DNA of 64,000 bases, from positions 1,116,001 to 1,180,000 of the forward strand of contig NZ_FOHS01000002.1 of the NCBI RefSeq assembly GCF_900111515.1. Reading direction: 5' to 3'. Below, in pieces: positions 8,468 to 17,337 of the stretch; position 1 is the first letter of the stretch; every line of letters starts with the position of its first letter. This DNA comes from Hymenobacter actinosclerus (GTDB lineage Bacteria > Bacteroidota > Bacteroidia > Cytophagales > Hymenobacteraceae). The translations under genes and the position numbers were made by a program. Under the pieces are notes generated by a model, which searched no databases, had not been told where the DNA came from, and saw only the letters and a list, made by a program, of their open reading frames with translations.

Positions 8468-8968
8468 TTACGGCGCCGGCAGCACTTGCACCTCCACTTT
8501 CACCGTTTCGGTGGCTGGCAGCTTGGGCACCAGCACGTGGTAGCTTACCAGCGGCAGGTCGTTTGTAACGCCCATTTTTAACGTCACCTGCAGTATCCGC
8601 CCGGCTTCGGTGCAATTGCGCTGGTAGACGTACGTGGCGCTGGAACTAGCGCCACCGCCCAGCACCTGCTGGCCGATAATCAGATCATACTTAGCAAAAT
8701 CGATTTGCGGATGACACGCCCCGCTTACCCGCTGGTTGAATTCGGCCTGAGTGCGGATTATGCCGCTGGACGTAGTGGGAGCACCATCCAGCACTAAGTT
8801 CCGAGTGTACGTGCAGCCATACTCAGTTTCCAAGCTAGTGAAGGGCAAAGGTCCGGCCTGGCAGGGCTGCGGCTCGCTGGCTTCCCCTTCGCAGCTAATG
8901 GTTCTGTCACAACTGGTCAGCGCCAGTAGGATAAGCAGACTGCTCAACAGATTGAAAAGAGGTTTCAT
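8468..8968 (-). CDS. Hypothetical lipoprotein
   Basis: A 166-residue protein starting MKPLFNLLSSLLILLALTSC. The LTSC lipobox gives lipid-modified Cys20, so export and membrane anchoring are expected. The longer upstream frame adds 28 implausible residues. The mature part has several Cys and ends in strands (AKYDLIIGQQVLGGGASSS, 'YHVLVPKLP') that faintly recall the PrcB/protease-complex C-terminal fold; this is weak. The gene stands alone between two near-identical terminators. No promoter matching TAnnTTTG was found. Function unknown. Confidence 0.8.
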   Translation of the reverse strand: MKPLFNLLSSLLILLALTSCDRTISCEGEASEPQPCQAGPLPFTSLETEYGCTYTRNLVLDGAPTTSSGIIRTQAEFNQRVSGACHPQIDFAKYDLIIGQQVLGGGASSSATYVYQRNCTEAGRILQVTLKMGVTNDLPLVSYHVLVPKLPATETVKVEVQVLPAP

Positions 8969-9050
8969 AAGCTGAATAATTACGAGTGAAAGGAAGTTGA
9001 TCAAATACGAGAGCGTTACCCACAAGAAATAGTTGCAAGCTATATTCAAC

Positions 9051-9088
9051 AAAACGGCCGCCTCCCCTACTTGGGAAGGCGGCCGTTT
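9051..9088. terminator. Rho-independent terminator, copy 2 (after aconitase)
   Basis: AAAACGGCCGCCTCCCC-tact-TGGGAAGGCGGCCGTTTT, 20 bp past the aconitase stop on the minus strand. It differs from the 8409-8448 hairpin in only a few loop-proximal bases. Confidence 0.85.
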
Positions 9089-9108
9089 TCAGTCAGCTAA
9101 AAGCCAGA

Positions 9109-11409
9109 CTACGCGCGCTCCGAAAGCTGGGCGTCGCCGCCGGCTTCCATCTGGCGAATCAGGTTGAGGGCCGAACCGGCCTTAAACCAGGCAATCTGGC
9201 CCTCGTTGTAGGTGTGGTTCACCGTAATGAGGTCGGTATCGCCGTCGGCGTGGTGCAGGCGCACTTGCAGGGGCTTGCCGGGCTGGAAGTCGGTCAGGCC
9301 GAGGATGTCGATGGTGTCGTCCTCCTCTACCAGGTCGTAGTCGGCCTTGTTGTCGAAGGTCAGACCCAGCATGCCCTGCTTTTTGAGGTTGGTTTCGTGG
9401 ATGCGGGCGAAGGATTTCACCAGCACGGCGCGCACGCCGAGGTGGCGGGGCTCCATGGCGGCGTGCTCGCGCGAGCTACCTTCGCCGTAGTTCTCATCGC
9501 CTACCACCACCGAGCCAATGCCCTGGGCCTTGTAGTTACGGGCCACCGTGGGCACGGCCGAGTAGGGGTTACCCTGGGTCAGGGCATCCTTCACGGCGTT
9601 GGGCTGCTCGTTGAAGGCGTTGATGGCCCCGATGAGCATGTTGTTGGAGATGTTGTCGAGGTGGCCGCGGTACTTCAGCCACGGGCCGGCCATCGAAATG
9701 TGGTCGGTAGTGCACTTGCCCTTGGCCTTGATGAGCAGGCGCAGACCCAGCAGGTCGGTGCCTTCCCAGGGCTTGAAGGGCTCCAGCAGTTGCAGACGGT
9801 CGGACTCCGGCGACACCATTACGCTCACGCCCGAGCCATCGGCGGCGGGCTGCTGGTAACCGGCATCCTCCACGGCAAAGCCGCGGGGCGGCATCTCGAT
9901 GCCCTCGGGCTCCGAGAGCTTTACCTGCTCGCCGGTGCTGGTAGTCAGCGTGTCGGTGAGGGGGTTAAAGGTCAGGTCGCCGGCAATGGCGAAGGCCGTC
10001 ACGATTTCGGGCGAGGCCACGAAGGCGTGGGTGTTGGGGTTGCCGTCGTTGCGCTTGGCGAAGTTGCGGTTGAAGCTCGTGATGATGGAGTTGCGGCGCT
10101 TGGGGTCGTCGGTGTGGCGGGCCCACTGGCCGATGCAGGGGCCGCAGGCGTTGGCCAGCACCACGCCGCCCATCTGGGCAAACGTGTCGAGCAAACCGTC
10201 GCGCTCCACGGTGTAGCGCACCAGCTCCGAGCCGGGCGTTACGGTGTACTCGGCCTGCACCGTGAGGCCCTTGTCGGCGGCCTGCTTGGCGATGGAGGCG
10301 GCGCGGGTGATATCCTCGTAGCTGGAGTTGGTGCAGGAGCCAATCAGGCCCACTTCCAGCTTCTCGGGCCAGCCGTGCTCGCGCACGGCGGCGGCGAATT
10401 CCGAAATCGGCCAGGCGGCGTCCGGCGTGAACGGGCCATTCACGTAGGGCTCCAGCGTGTTGAGGTCGATTTCGATGAGCTGGTCGTAGAAGTTTTCGGG
10501 GTTCTGGTACACCTCCTCGTCGGCGCGCAGGTGCTGGCGTACGCCGGCGGCCAGCTCAGCCACTTCGGCGCGGCCGGTGCCCTGGAGGTAGGTGGCCATC
10601 TTCTCATCGAAGCTGAACACCGAGGTGGTAGCGCCAATTTCGGCGCCCATGTTGCAGATGGTGCCTTTGCCGGTGGCCGAGAGGTTCTCGGCGCCCTCGC
10701 CGAAGTACTCCACGATGGCGCCGGTGCCGCCCTTCACGGTCAGGATGCCGGCTACTTTCAGAATCACGTCTTTAGCCGACGCCCAGCCCGAGAGCTTGCC
10801 GGTCAGCTTCACGCCGATTACTTTGGGGAACTTCAGCTCCCAGGCCATGCCGGCCATTACGTCGACGGCGTCGGCGCCGCCTACGCCAATGGCAATCATA
10901 CCCAGGCCGCCGGCGTTGGGCGTGTGCGAGTCGGTGCCGATCATCATGCCGCCAGGGAAGGCATAGTTTTCGAGCACTACCTGGTGGATAATGCCGGCGC
11001 CGGGCTTCCAGAAGCCCAGGCCGTACTTATTCGAAACCGAAGCCAGGAAGTCGTACACCTCCTTGTTTTCGGAGTTGGCGATGGCCAGATCCTGGTCGGC
11101 GCCTTCTTTGGCCTGAATCAGGTGGTCGCAATGCACGGTGCTGGGCACGGCGGCCGTGGGCTTGCCGGCTTGCATGAACTGCAACAGGGCCATCTGGGCC
11201 GTGGCGTCCTGCATAGCCACGCGGTCGGGGGCGAAATCGACGTAGGAAACGCCCCGCTCGTAGGCCTGCGAAACGGTACCGCCGTACAGGTGGGCGTACA
11301 GGATTTTTTCCGTCAGGGTGAGCGGACGGCCGACCGCCGACCGGGCCGCCTCGATGCGGGTGCCCATGTTGGCGTACACGGCCTTAATCATTTCTAAATC
11401 GAATGCCAT
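9109..11409 (-). CDS. acn: Aconitate hydratase
   Basis: This 766-residue enzyme isomerises citrate to isocitrate in the TCA cycle using a [4Fe-4S] cluster. The three cluster ligands are visible: Cys359 (GSCTNSS), Cys422 and Cys425 ([10 protein letters not shown]). Upstream motifs typical of mitochondrial-type aconitase are present: [22 protein letters not shown] and [11 protein letters not shown]. The C-terminal swivel domain has '[15 protein letters not shown]'. Length fits the family. It is a single-gene unit with its own -7 box upstream and a terminator after the stop. sdhCAB, also in the TCA cycle, lies 13 kb away. Confidence 0.97.
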   Translation of the reverse strand: MAFDLEMIKAVYANMGTRIEAARSAVGRPLTLTEKILYAHLYGGTVSQAYERGVSYVDFAPDRVAMQDATAQMALLQFMQAGKPTAAVPSTVHCDHLIQAKEGADQDLAIANSENKEVYDFLASVSNKYGLGFWKPGAGIIHQVVLENYAFPGGMMIGTDSHTPNAGGLGMIAIGVGGADAVDVMAGMAWELKFPKVIGVKLTGKLSGWASAKDVILKVAGILTVKGGTGAIVEYFGEGAENLSATGKGTICNMGAEIGATTSVFSFDEKMATYLQGTGRAEVAELAAGVRQHLRADEEVYQNPENFYDQLIEIDLNTLEPYVNGPFTPDAAWPISEFAAAVREHGWPEKLEVGLIGSCTNSSYEDITRAASIAKQAADKGLTVQAEYTVTPGSELVRYTVERDGLLDTFAQMGGVVLANACGPCIGQWARHTDDPKRRNSIITSFNRNFAKRNDGNPNTHAFVASPEIVTAFAIAGDLTFNPLTDTLTTSTGEQVKLSEPEGIEMPPRGFAVEDAGYQQPAADGSGVSVMVSPESDRLQLLEPFKPWEGTDLLGLRLLIKAKGKCTTDHISMAGPWLKYRGHLDNISNNMLIGAINAFNEQPNAVKDALTQGNPYSAVPTVARNYKAQGIGSVVVGDENYGEGSSREHAAMEPRHLGVRAVLVKSFARIHETNLKKQGMLGLTFDNKADYDLVEEDDTIDILGLTDFQPGKPLQVRLHHADGDTDLITVNHTYNEGQIAWFKAGSALNLIRQMEAGGDAQLSERA

Positions 11410-11457
11410 AATTCAAATTGAAAAAGTGGAGAGAACGAGCCGGCCGGGGCCGACATG

Positions 11458-11488
11458 CAAATATAGCTAAGTGCCGGGGCCCGGCAAG
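11458..11488 (-). promoter_or_regulatory. Promoter of acn (CTTG-N19-TATATTTG)
   Basis: TATATTTG (complement 11458-11465) matches TAnnTTTG exactly. CTTG (complement 11485-11488) stands at the -33 distance with one mismatch. The leader to the ATG at 11409 is about 40 bases. Confidence 0.65.
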
Positions 11489-11642
11489 CCCAACAAGTGC
11501 CGCCGGGCCCGGCTACGGTCGTATTTAGAAACTCTCAAAAGAGCCTGGCCCCGGCGGTGGCTGCTCCCCGGCGCTCTACCGTAAAAACTATGCGGGCGCC
11601 GCCGTAGTTTAGCCGCCAATTCACTTTTACTCTTTTTCAACC

Positions 11643-12989
11643 ATGCCCGTTGCCTTCTCTTTGCGCAAGGTCGTAGCCGGGGCCGCCCTGGCGCTGGCCG
11701 CGGCCGCCTGCCAGTCCAACTCGTCGTCGTCCGAAACCGGCGCGGCCGCCACCCCTACCGGCGCCACGGCCAACTCGCCCCTGACGGCCGGCACCTGGCG
11801 CGGCGTGCTGGCGCTACAGGGCCAGCAGCTGCCGTTTCTGTTCGATGTAGCCACCGACGGCGGCCGGCCCACCGTAACGCTGCGCAACGGCGAGGAGCGC
11901 CTGAAGCTCGACGAAATAACGACGGCCGGCGACTCCACCACCATCAAGCTGGGCGTGTTTGATGCCGCTTTGGTGGTGCGGGCCGCCGGCGAGGGCAAGC
12001 TGACGGGGGCCTGGGTGAAGTATGATGCGGGCAAGCCCTACCGCGTGCCGCTGACGGCCACCACCGCCACGGCCGAAACCCCGCTGTTTGCGGGCGACGC
12101 GCCCGATAAGTCGGTGTTCGGCGACCTGAAAAGCGGGGCGCTGTTCAGCACTACTTTCCGCGAGGACGACGGCAAAACCTACCCGGCCGTGGGCTTTTTC
12201 ACCCAGGATTCGGTGCATTCCGACCGTATCAGCGGCACTTTCCTCACCACCACCGGCGACTACCGCTACCTGAGCGGCAACCTCGTGAAGCTGGCCGACG
12301 GCAGTGAACATTTGCGGCTGAGCACCTTCGATGGCAGCCACGGTTTCCTATTTGATGGCAAGCTCACTAAGCCGGGCAACATCAACCAGCTCAGCGGCGA
12401 CTTCTACTCGGGCCTGACCGGCCACGAAACCTGGACGGCTACGCTCGACCCCAAGGCCAAGCTGCCCGACGCCAACGCCCTGACGGGCATGAAGCCCGGC
12501 CAGAAAAAGCTCGACTTCCAGTTTCCCAACATCGAGGGCGGCACGCTTTCCATCAACGACCCCAAGTATAAGGGCAAGGTGGTGGTGGTGCAGCTGCTGG
12601 GCTCGTGGTGCCCTAACTGCATGGACGAAACCAATTTCCTGGCCCCCTGGTACGCGCAGAACAAGCAGCGCGGCGTCGAGATTATCGGCCTGGGCTACGA
12701 GCGGGCTTCCGACGACCAGGCTTCGGCCCTGCGCAAGCTCGGCAAGATGAAGCAGCGCCTGAACGTGGGCTACGACCTAGCCCTGGCCGGCACCGCCGAT
12801 AAGGATGCGGCCGGAAAAACCCTGCCCCAGATTCAGAAAGTGCTGGCCTTCCCCACCACTATTTTCATTGATAAGAAAGGCGAGGTGCGGAAAATTCATA
12901 CCGGCTTCTCGGGCCCCGGCACCGGCCAGTATTACGAGCAGGAAAAGGCCGATTTCAACAAAACGATAGACCAGCTGCTGGCCGAGTAG
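11643..12989 (+). CDS. TlpA/AhpC-TSA thioredoxin-fold lipoprotein
   Basis: A 448-residue exported thiol-disulfide protein. The N-terminal helix ends in a lipobox (ALAAAAC, lipid-modified Cys about residue 23), followed by a Ser-rich tether. Residues ~45-290 form a beta-rich domain of unknown role with 'YRYLSGNLVKLADGSEHLRL'-type strands. The C-terminal thioredoxin fold carries W322-C323-P-N-C326, the redox pair, then FPTTIFIDKKGEV with the cis-Pro expected for the fold. Family members reduce or remodel disulfides in the periplasm, for example in cytochrome maturation. The substrate here is unknown. No operon partner is evident. Confidence 0.88.
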   Translation: MPVAFSLRKVVAGAALALAAAACQSNSSSSETGAAATPTGATANSPLTAGTWRGVLALQGQQLPFLFDVATDGGRPTVTLRNGEERLKLDEITTAGDSTTIKLGVFDAALVVRAAGEGKLTGAWVKYDAGKPYRVPLTATTATAETPLFAGDAPDKSVFGDLKSGALFSTTFREDDGKTYPAVGFFTQDSVHSDRISGTFLTTTGDYRYLSGNLVKLADGSEHLRLSTFDGSHGFLFDGKLTKPGNINQLSGDFYSGLTGHETWTATLDPKAKLPDANALTGMKPGQKKLDFQFPNIEGGTLSINDPKYKGKVVVVQLLGSWCPNCMDETNFLAPWYAQNKQRGVEIIGLGYERASDDQASALRKLGKMKQRLNVGYDLALAGTADKDAAGKTLPQIQKVLAFPTTIFIDKKGEVRKIHTGFSGPGTGQYYEQEKADFNKTIDQLLAE

Positions 12990-13103
12990 CGTGGGCCTTT
13001 ACGGTTGGGCTACGTATAGCTGAAAGTCGCCCGGATGCTGCCCGGCTCGCGCCTGGTCTCGTTTGGGCGGCTTGGTTTTGTTCCACTTTTTTTCTTCCGG
13101 CTT

Positions 13104-13970
13104 ATGAAAAACATCCTGGTTCCCACCGATTTTTCGGCCGAGGCGCACCACGCCTTCCGGGCCGCGTTGCAGCTGGCCCGGCGCACGGGCGGCACCGTTA
13201 CGCTGCTGCACGTGCTGGCCCTGCCCGACCAGCCGCGCACGGCCAACTTCAGCACCTTTGGCGGGCCGGTAAGCGGCAGCGAGCTACCCAACAGCTACGG
13301 CATCGACCGGATTTTTGTCATCAAGCTGCTCGAAGCCACCCACCAGCGCATGCAGCAGCTGCTGGCCGAGGCCGCCGAGCTGGCCCCCGGCGTACCGGTG
13401 CACGACCTCACCGACCAGGTGAGTGTAGACGAGGCGGTGCTGAAGGTTATTGAGCGCCAGCAGATTGATTTGGTGGTGCTGGGCACCCAGCACCACGATG
13501 CGCTGGAGCGCTTCTTCGCCTCGTCGAACACCGAGCAGCTGGTGCGGCTGGCGCCCTGCCCGGTGCTGGCCGTCAAGCAGGCCCCCGACCTCGACGCGGT
13601 GCACGACATCCTGTTCGCCTCCGATTTTTCGGCCGAGGCCGACCAGGCCGTGCAGGGGCTACAGCAGGTGCGCCAGCTGTTTCCGCAGGCCCGCCTGCAC
13701 CTGCTGCACGTAACCGACGGCAATGCCAACCAGGCCCGCCAGCAGATTGACAGCTTTATCAGCCGCCACCAGCTGGCGCCCGCCGAGGCCGTGCTTATGG
13801 AAGCCAGCAGCGTCAGTGGCGGCATCGAGGATGCGGCCCGCAAGCTGGGCGCCGGCCTGATTGTGCTGCCCACCCACGCCCGCTCGGCGTTCAGCCGGTT
13901 TTTCCAAGGCAGCATTGCCGAGAAAGTGGCCACCCAATCGACCCAGCCGGTGCTTACGTTTCATCTGTAG
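13104..13970 (+). CDS. Universal stress protein, tandem UspA domains
   Basis: A 288-residue cytoplasmic protein made of two UspA domains (about 1-150 and 155-288). The ATG at 13104 (MKNILVPTDFSAEA) is chosen because it gives the canonical first strand; the open frame upstream adds 23 unrelated residues. The second domain opens with 'DILFASDFSAEADQAVQ', a clear internal duplicate. The usual ATP-binding signature G-x2-G-x9-G-S/T is degraded in both halves (GTQHHDALERFF; PTHARSAFSRFFQGS), so nucleotide binding is uncertain. The family acts in stress survival by mechanisms that differ among members. Confidence 0.9.
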   Translation: MKNILVPTDFSAEAHHAFRAALQLARRTGGTVTLLHVLALPDQPRTANFSTFGGPVSGSELPNSYGIDRIFVIKLLEATHQRMQQLLAEAAELAPGVPVHDLTDQVSVDEAVLKVIERQQIDLVVLGTQHHDALERFFASSNTEQLVRLAPCPVLAVKQAPDLDAVHDILFASDFSAEADQAVQGLQQVRQLFPQARLHLLHVTDGNANQARQQIDSFISRHQLAPAEAVLMEASSVSGGIEDAARKLGAGLIVLPTHARSAFSRFFQGSIAEKVATQSTQPVLTFHL

Positions 13971-13993
13971 CCGGCCGGCGGCGGGGCACGATT

Positions 13994-14044
13994 TGCCCAC
14001 GCGGGGTTGGGCCGGTGCAGTACCGGCCCAACCCCGCGTGGGCA
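13994..14044. terminator. Perfect 23-bp-arm hairpin after the Usp gene
   Basis: TGCCCACGCGGGGTTGGGCC... (13994-14016) pairs without mismatch with 14022-14044 around a five-base loop. Only three Ts follow, so it is an atypical intrinsic terminator. It may instead act as an mRNA-stabilising stem. Confidence 0.65.
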
Positions 14045-14124
14045 TTTCTGCGTACACCAGGGCAGGCCTGCGGGCCTCACTTCCCTTTTCCACTTACTTA
14101 CCTCACCCCAACCCGCCTTTTCTT

Positions 14125-14421
14125 ATGTGGATTCAGCAAAAAAGCACCCCTGCCCCCGTCGATGAGCTCCAGGGCCACACCGTAGGCCTCAAGTTTGAGT
14201 GCAACAATTGCCATAAAGAAGTTTTTACGGCCTCCATCGGCGTACCCGCCGCCGAGCACTTCGCCACCATGCCCGACGACGGCCAGTACGAAACCGAGCA
14301 ACTCCAGTGCCCCACCTGCGACATGACCCACGAAATCACCGTTAAAAGCAGCCGCGAGGGCGTACGCTTCGAAGTATCGGAAGTGGACCCCGGCCAGGTG
14401 TACTACCAGGTGCAGCACTAA
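14125..14421 (+). CDS. Small hypothetical protein with two CxxC pairs
   Basis: A 98-residue protein starting MWIQQKSTPAPVDELQG. It has CNNC in the first half and CPTC in the second, the spacing of a zinc ribbon, with little hydrophobic core otherwise. There is no signal peptide, so it is probably cytoplasmic. The longer frame to 13861 reads through the perfect hairpin and is rejected. Zinc binding is inferred from the Cys pairs alone. A bidirectional terminator follows 50 bp after the stop. Confidence 0.75.
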   Translation: MWIQQKSTPAPVDELQGHTVGLKFECNNCHKEVFTASIGVPAAEHFATMPDDGQYETEQLQCPTCDMTHEITVKSSREGVRFEVSEVDPGQVYYQVQH

Positions 14422-14473
14422 ACCACTGACTTTCGCTGATTAGCCATGACTCTACTGATTTCGTGGCTAACTC

Positions 14474-14504
14474 AAAAAGCCACCTCGGCCGAGGTGGCTT
14501 TTTT
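14474..14504. terminator. Bidirectional rho-independent terminator
   Basis: AAAAAGCCACCTCGGCCGAGGTGGCTTTTTT: a ten-base-pair self-complementary stem with A-run and T-run flanks. It separates the forward CxxC gene from the leftward membrane-protein gene. Confidence 0.9.
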
Positions 14505-14560
14505 GCTGCCCGCAGGGTTGAAACCAACAACCGGACTAGCTACCGAATCCGGGCAACCCG

Positions 14561-16009
14561 TTAAAGTCCGGGCGGGTTCGGGGGCTGGCGGAACAGGCGC
14601 TTACCCCGGGTGATGTTCCAGTAGGCCAGCAGTTCGGCCTGCACTTCCGACTCGCCGTAGGCAGGTATCGGCCCCCACGACAGTACCGGACAGGATTGCG
14701 GGAGGTCGACGGTGGGCGTGGTGGCGCGGGCCAGCGTTGCGAGGGCCTCGCGCTGGCAGTCGTTGGTGGGGTATTTCCAGCTGTTATCGGAAACGGTGTA
14801 GAATACGCTTAGCGCGGCCACCCAGGCCATGTAGCCGAGGCGGCGGCGGCCCGTGAGGTGCTGGGCCAGGTAGTAGGTGGTGGCGCCGTAGAGGGCCATC
14901 AGGCCCAGCAGCACGGGCATAATGGAGTCGCGCCGGATGATGTGGGGCCGGTACTCGCGGTAGCCGCCCAGCGGCAGCAGCAGCATGTAGGCTACGGCAA
15001 ACAGGGCCAGCCAGCCCAGCAGCTGCCGCAGCCGGCGGCTTTCGGTGCTGGCGGGCAGCAGGCGGCCCAGCAGCAGCGTGTTCAGCAGCACCACGCCCAG
15101 CAAAATGGCCAGCCCGGGCCGCCGGAAGAAGGTTTCGTTCAGGCCGGTGGGCAGCCGGCGGTAGCGCTCGGCCAGCGGAATGGTAATGTCGCGGCTTTCC
15201 AGCTCGAACTGCCCGATATAGAGTGAATACAAACACAGCGCCCCCAGCAGCAGCAGCAAACTGAACGCCGGCCAGGGCACGCGCGGCCCGATGGCGCCCC
15301 AGCTTCCGCCCGTGGCCCGCCACTGCCGCGCCAGCCAAACCAGGCAGATGCCCACCTGCAACACGGCCACCACGCCCGGAATAATGGGCCCGTTGAAGCT
15401 CAGCACCACGGCCAGCCCCGCCAGCAGCCCGTACTGCCACCAGCGCGGCCGGAAAGGCTGCCCGCTGTGCGCCGCCCGGTAAAAAGGCCAGTAAAACAGC
15501 CCCAGCAGCGCCAGCGGAAAAGCGTAGAAAAACGTGTAGGTGATGGCGTTATCAACAATGCCCATCTGGTTGTGGTAGCCCGCCGACTGAAACAGCGGCA
15601 CCAGCACGGCTACCGTCAGCCAGAAACGGCGGCCCGGGCGGGCGCGGCCGGTGGCGTACAAACCCAGCACGTAGAGCACCAGCGCCTGCACGGCGGCGCT
15701 AAACAGCCCGCAGGCCACGTACACGCTATCAATCGGCGACACAAACCGCTGCAAACCAAACGGTACCGTTTTAAAGTAGACCACCATGGCTGCGTGCGCA
15801 AAAAAGCGGTTGGGCGCCGTGTACAGCTCGCCCCGGCTAAGCGCGGCCCAGCCAAACGGGTCCGACAGTACGGGCCGGCAGTCGGGCGAGGGCAGCACGA
15901 TGTAGGCCAGGTCGCCATCGAGCGGCAGGCGATAGTTCTGCCAGTAGGTGTAGCCCAGATCGAGGGCCACGAACAGCAACAGCAGCGGCAGCAGGTAGCG
16001 GGTTTTCAT
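14561..16009 (-). CDS. Polytopic membrane protein of unknown function
   Basis: A 482-residue integral membrane protein with about ten hydrophobic segments. It starts MKTRYLLPLLLLFVALDLGY. A loop after the first helix holds 'DGDLAYIVLPSPDCRPVLSDPFGW', an acidic periplasmic loop in the place where GT-C glycosyltransferases keep their catalytic Asp. I cannot confirm that family. Near the C-terminus a soluble tail carries 'YPTNDCQREALATLARA' and PQSCPVLSWGPIPAYG. The gene lies 90 bp downstream of the polyprenyl synthase gene on the same strand. Involvement in lipid-linked glycan assembly would fit but is speculative. Confidence 0.75.
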   Translation of the reverse strand: MKTRYLLPLLLLFVALDLGYTYWQNYRLPLDGDLAYIVLPSPDCRPVLSDPFGWAALSRGELYTAPNRFFAHAAMVVYFKTVPFGLQRFVSPIDSVYVACGLFSAAVQALVLYVLGLYATGRARPGRRFWLTVAVLVPLFQSAGYHNQMGIVDNAITYTFFYAFPLALLGLFYWPFYRAAHSGQPFRPRWWQYGLLAGLAVVLSFNGPIIPGVVAVLQVGICLVWLARQWRATGGSWGAIGPRVPWPAFSLLLLLGALCLYSLYIGQFELESRDITIPLAERYRRLPTGLNETFFRRPGLAILLGVVLLNTLLLGRLLPASTESRRLRQLLGWLALFAVAYMLLLPLGGYREYRPHIIRRDSIMPVLLGLMALYGATTYYLAQHLTGRRRLGYMAWVAALSVFYTVSDNSWKYPTNDCQREALATLARATTPTVDLPQSCPVLSWGPIPAYGESEVQAELLAYWNITRGKRLFRQPPNPPGL

Positions 16010-16099
16010 GCAAATGGTTCGGACTCGGGGATACTTGCCGCACTACTGCTTAACCGGGCCAGCTACGAAACCCGTGCAATCCGTTTAAATCCGTGCTAA

Positions 16100-17080
16100 T
16101 CAGTGTTCCCGTTCAATCGTGTAGTTGATGAGCTGTTCGAGCGAGGTGCGCGAGGCCGATTCGGGGAAGGTGCGCAGCACGGCCAGGGCCTCGTCGCGGT
16201 AGCGCTCCATCACGGCAATGGCGTAATCGAGCCCGCCCGACTGCTTCACAAACTCAATCACCTGCTGCACCCGGTCGCGGCGGCCGTCGTTGTTTTTCAC
16301 GTTGAAAATCACGCGGCGCTTGGTCAGCCAGTCGGCCTGTTGCAGGGCGTAAATCAGCGGCAGCGTCATCTTTTTCTCCTTGATGTCGATGCCCAGCGGC
16401 TTGCCGATTTCGGCCGTGCCATAATCAAACAAATCGTCCTTGATCTGGAAGGCCATGCCCACCTTCTCGCCAAACAGCCGGGCCCGCTCCACCGTTGCGC
16501 GGTCGGCCCCGGCCGAGGAGGCCCCCACGGCGCAGCAGGAGGCAATCAGGGAAGCCGTTTTCTGGCGGATGATGTCGAAGTACACGTCCTCGGTGATATC
16601 GAGGCGCCGGGCCTTCTCAATTTGCAGCAGCTCGCCCTCGCTCAGCTCGCGCACGGCGTTGCTCACAATCTTGAGCAGGTCGTAGTCGTCGTTTTCCAGG
16701 CTCAGCAGCAGGCCCTTGCTCAGCAGGTAGTCGCCCACGAGCACGGCTATCTTATTCTTCCAGAGGGCGTTGATGGAGAAGAAACCGCGGCGGTAGTTGC
16801 TTTCGTCCACCACGTCGTCGTGCACCAGCGTGGCCGTGTGCAGCAGCTCAATCAGGGCCGCGCCCCGGAAGGTGGCTTCGGGCAGCGGGTCGCCGCCGCA
16901 GATTTTGGCCGTGAAGAACACGAACATGGGCCGGATCTGCTTGCCCTTGCGCTTAACGATGTAGCCCATGATTTTGTCGAGCAGCAGCTGCCTGGTCTGC
17001 ATCGACTGGCGGAATTTCTTTTCGAATTCCACCATCTCCAAGGCAATCGGAGCCTGTATCTGGTCCAGCGAAATGGTCAT
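16100..17080 (-). CDS. Polyprenyl (octaprenyl-type) diphosphate synthase
   Basis: A 326-residue trans-prenyltransferase that chain-extends FPP/IPP to the side chain used for menaquinone. The first Asp-rich motif is D88-D-V-V-D92 (LVHDDVVDES) and the second D215-D-L-F-D219 (IKDDLFDYG); the GKQIRP substrate loop sits at ~46-51. The ATG at 17080 (MTISLDQIQ) is preferred over an ATG 35 codons upstream, whose extension has no family counterpart. The stop codon lies in a degenerate CACTGATTAGCACGGATT repeat, so the final residues may have been captured from it. It may also feed the carotenoid pathway 37 kb away, but that is not shown. Confidence 0.9.
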   Translation of the reverse strand: MTISLDQIQAPIALEMVEFEKKFRQSMQTRQLLLDKIMGYIVKRKGKQIRPMFVFFTAKICGGDPLPEATFRGAALIELLHTATLVHDDVVDESNYRRGFFSINALWKNKIAVLVGDYLLSKGLLLSLENDDYDLLKIVSNAVRELSEGELLQIEKARRLDITEDVYFDIIRQKTASLIASCCAVGASSAGADRATVERARLFGEKVGMAFQIKDDLFDYGTAEIGKPLGIDIKEKKMTLPLIYALQQADWLTKRRVIFNVKNNDGRRDRVQQVIEFVKQSGGLDYAIAVMERYRDEALAVLRTFPESASRTSLEQLINYTIEREH

Positions 17081-17176
17081 GCGGCGTAGTTGGGCAGTGC
17101 AATGATACGGGAAAAGCCGCAGGGTGGAGTTTTGGAGTTTTGGAATGAGTGAGGTGACGAGGTGATGATTGGGAAT

Positions 17177-17294
17177 GAACGTCATTCTGAGCAGCGCGAA
17201 GAATCTCGCGTGCCAAAGTAATTTCTGACCACAGGGTTACCATTACACGCAAGATTCTTCGACGACGCCTCCGGCTTCGCTCAGAATGACGTTT
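17177..17294. repeat. Palindromic element, TCATTCTGAG type
   Basis: The left end GAACGTCATTCTGAGC...GAAGAATCT and right end AGATTCTTCG...GCTCAGAATGACGTT are inverted imperfect copies around a ~35-bp centre. It sits between two divergent genes. No open frame lies inside, so it looks like a non-autonomous or REP-like element. It shares end sequence with the elements at 39857 and 58768. Confidence 0.7.
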
Positions 17295-17337
17295 CTTTAC
17301 CCGCTCTGCCACCTCCCCGACTTCACGCTAACCCATT

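Noticed and set aside
8280-8543. Forward open frame of 87 codons beside the lipoprotein gene
   Set aside because: It reads through a strong terminator hairpin and into antisense of the lipoprotein. The leucine-rich start alone is not enough.
9214-11397. 727-codon forward open frame opposite aconitase
   Set aside because: It is the antisense of a clear aconitase with all cluster ligands. High GC makes long antisense frames common, and the translation is Gly/Val/His-rich without domains.
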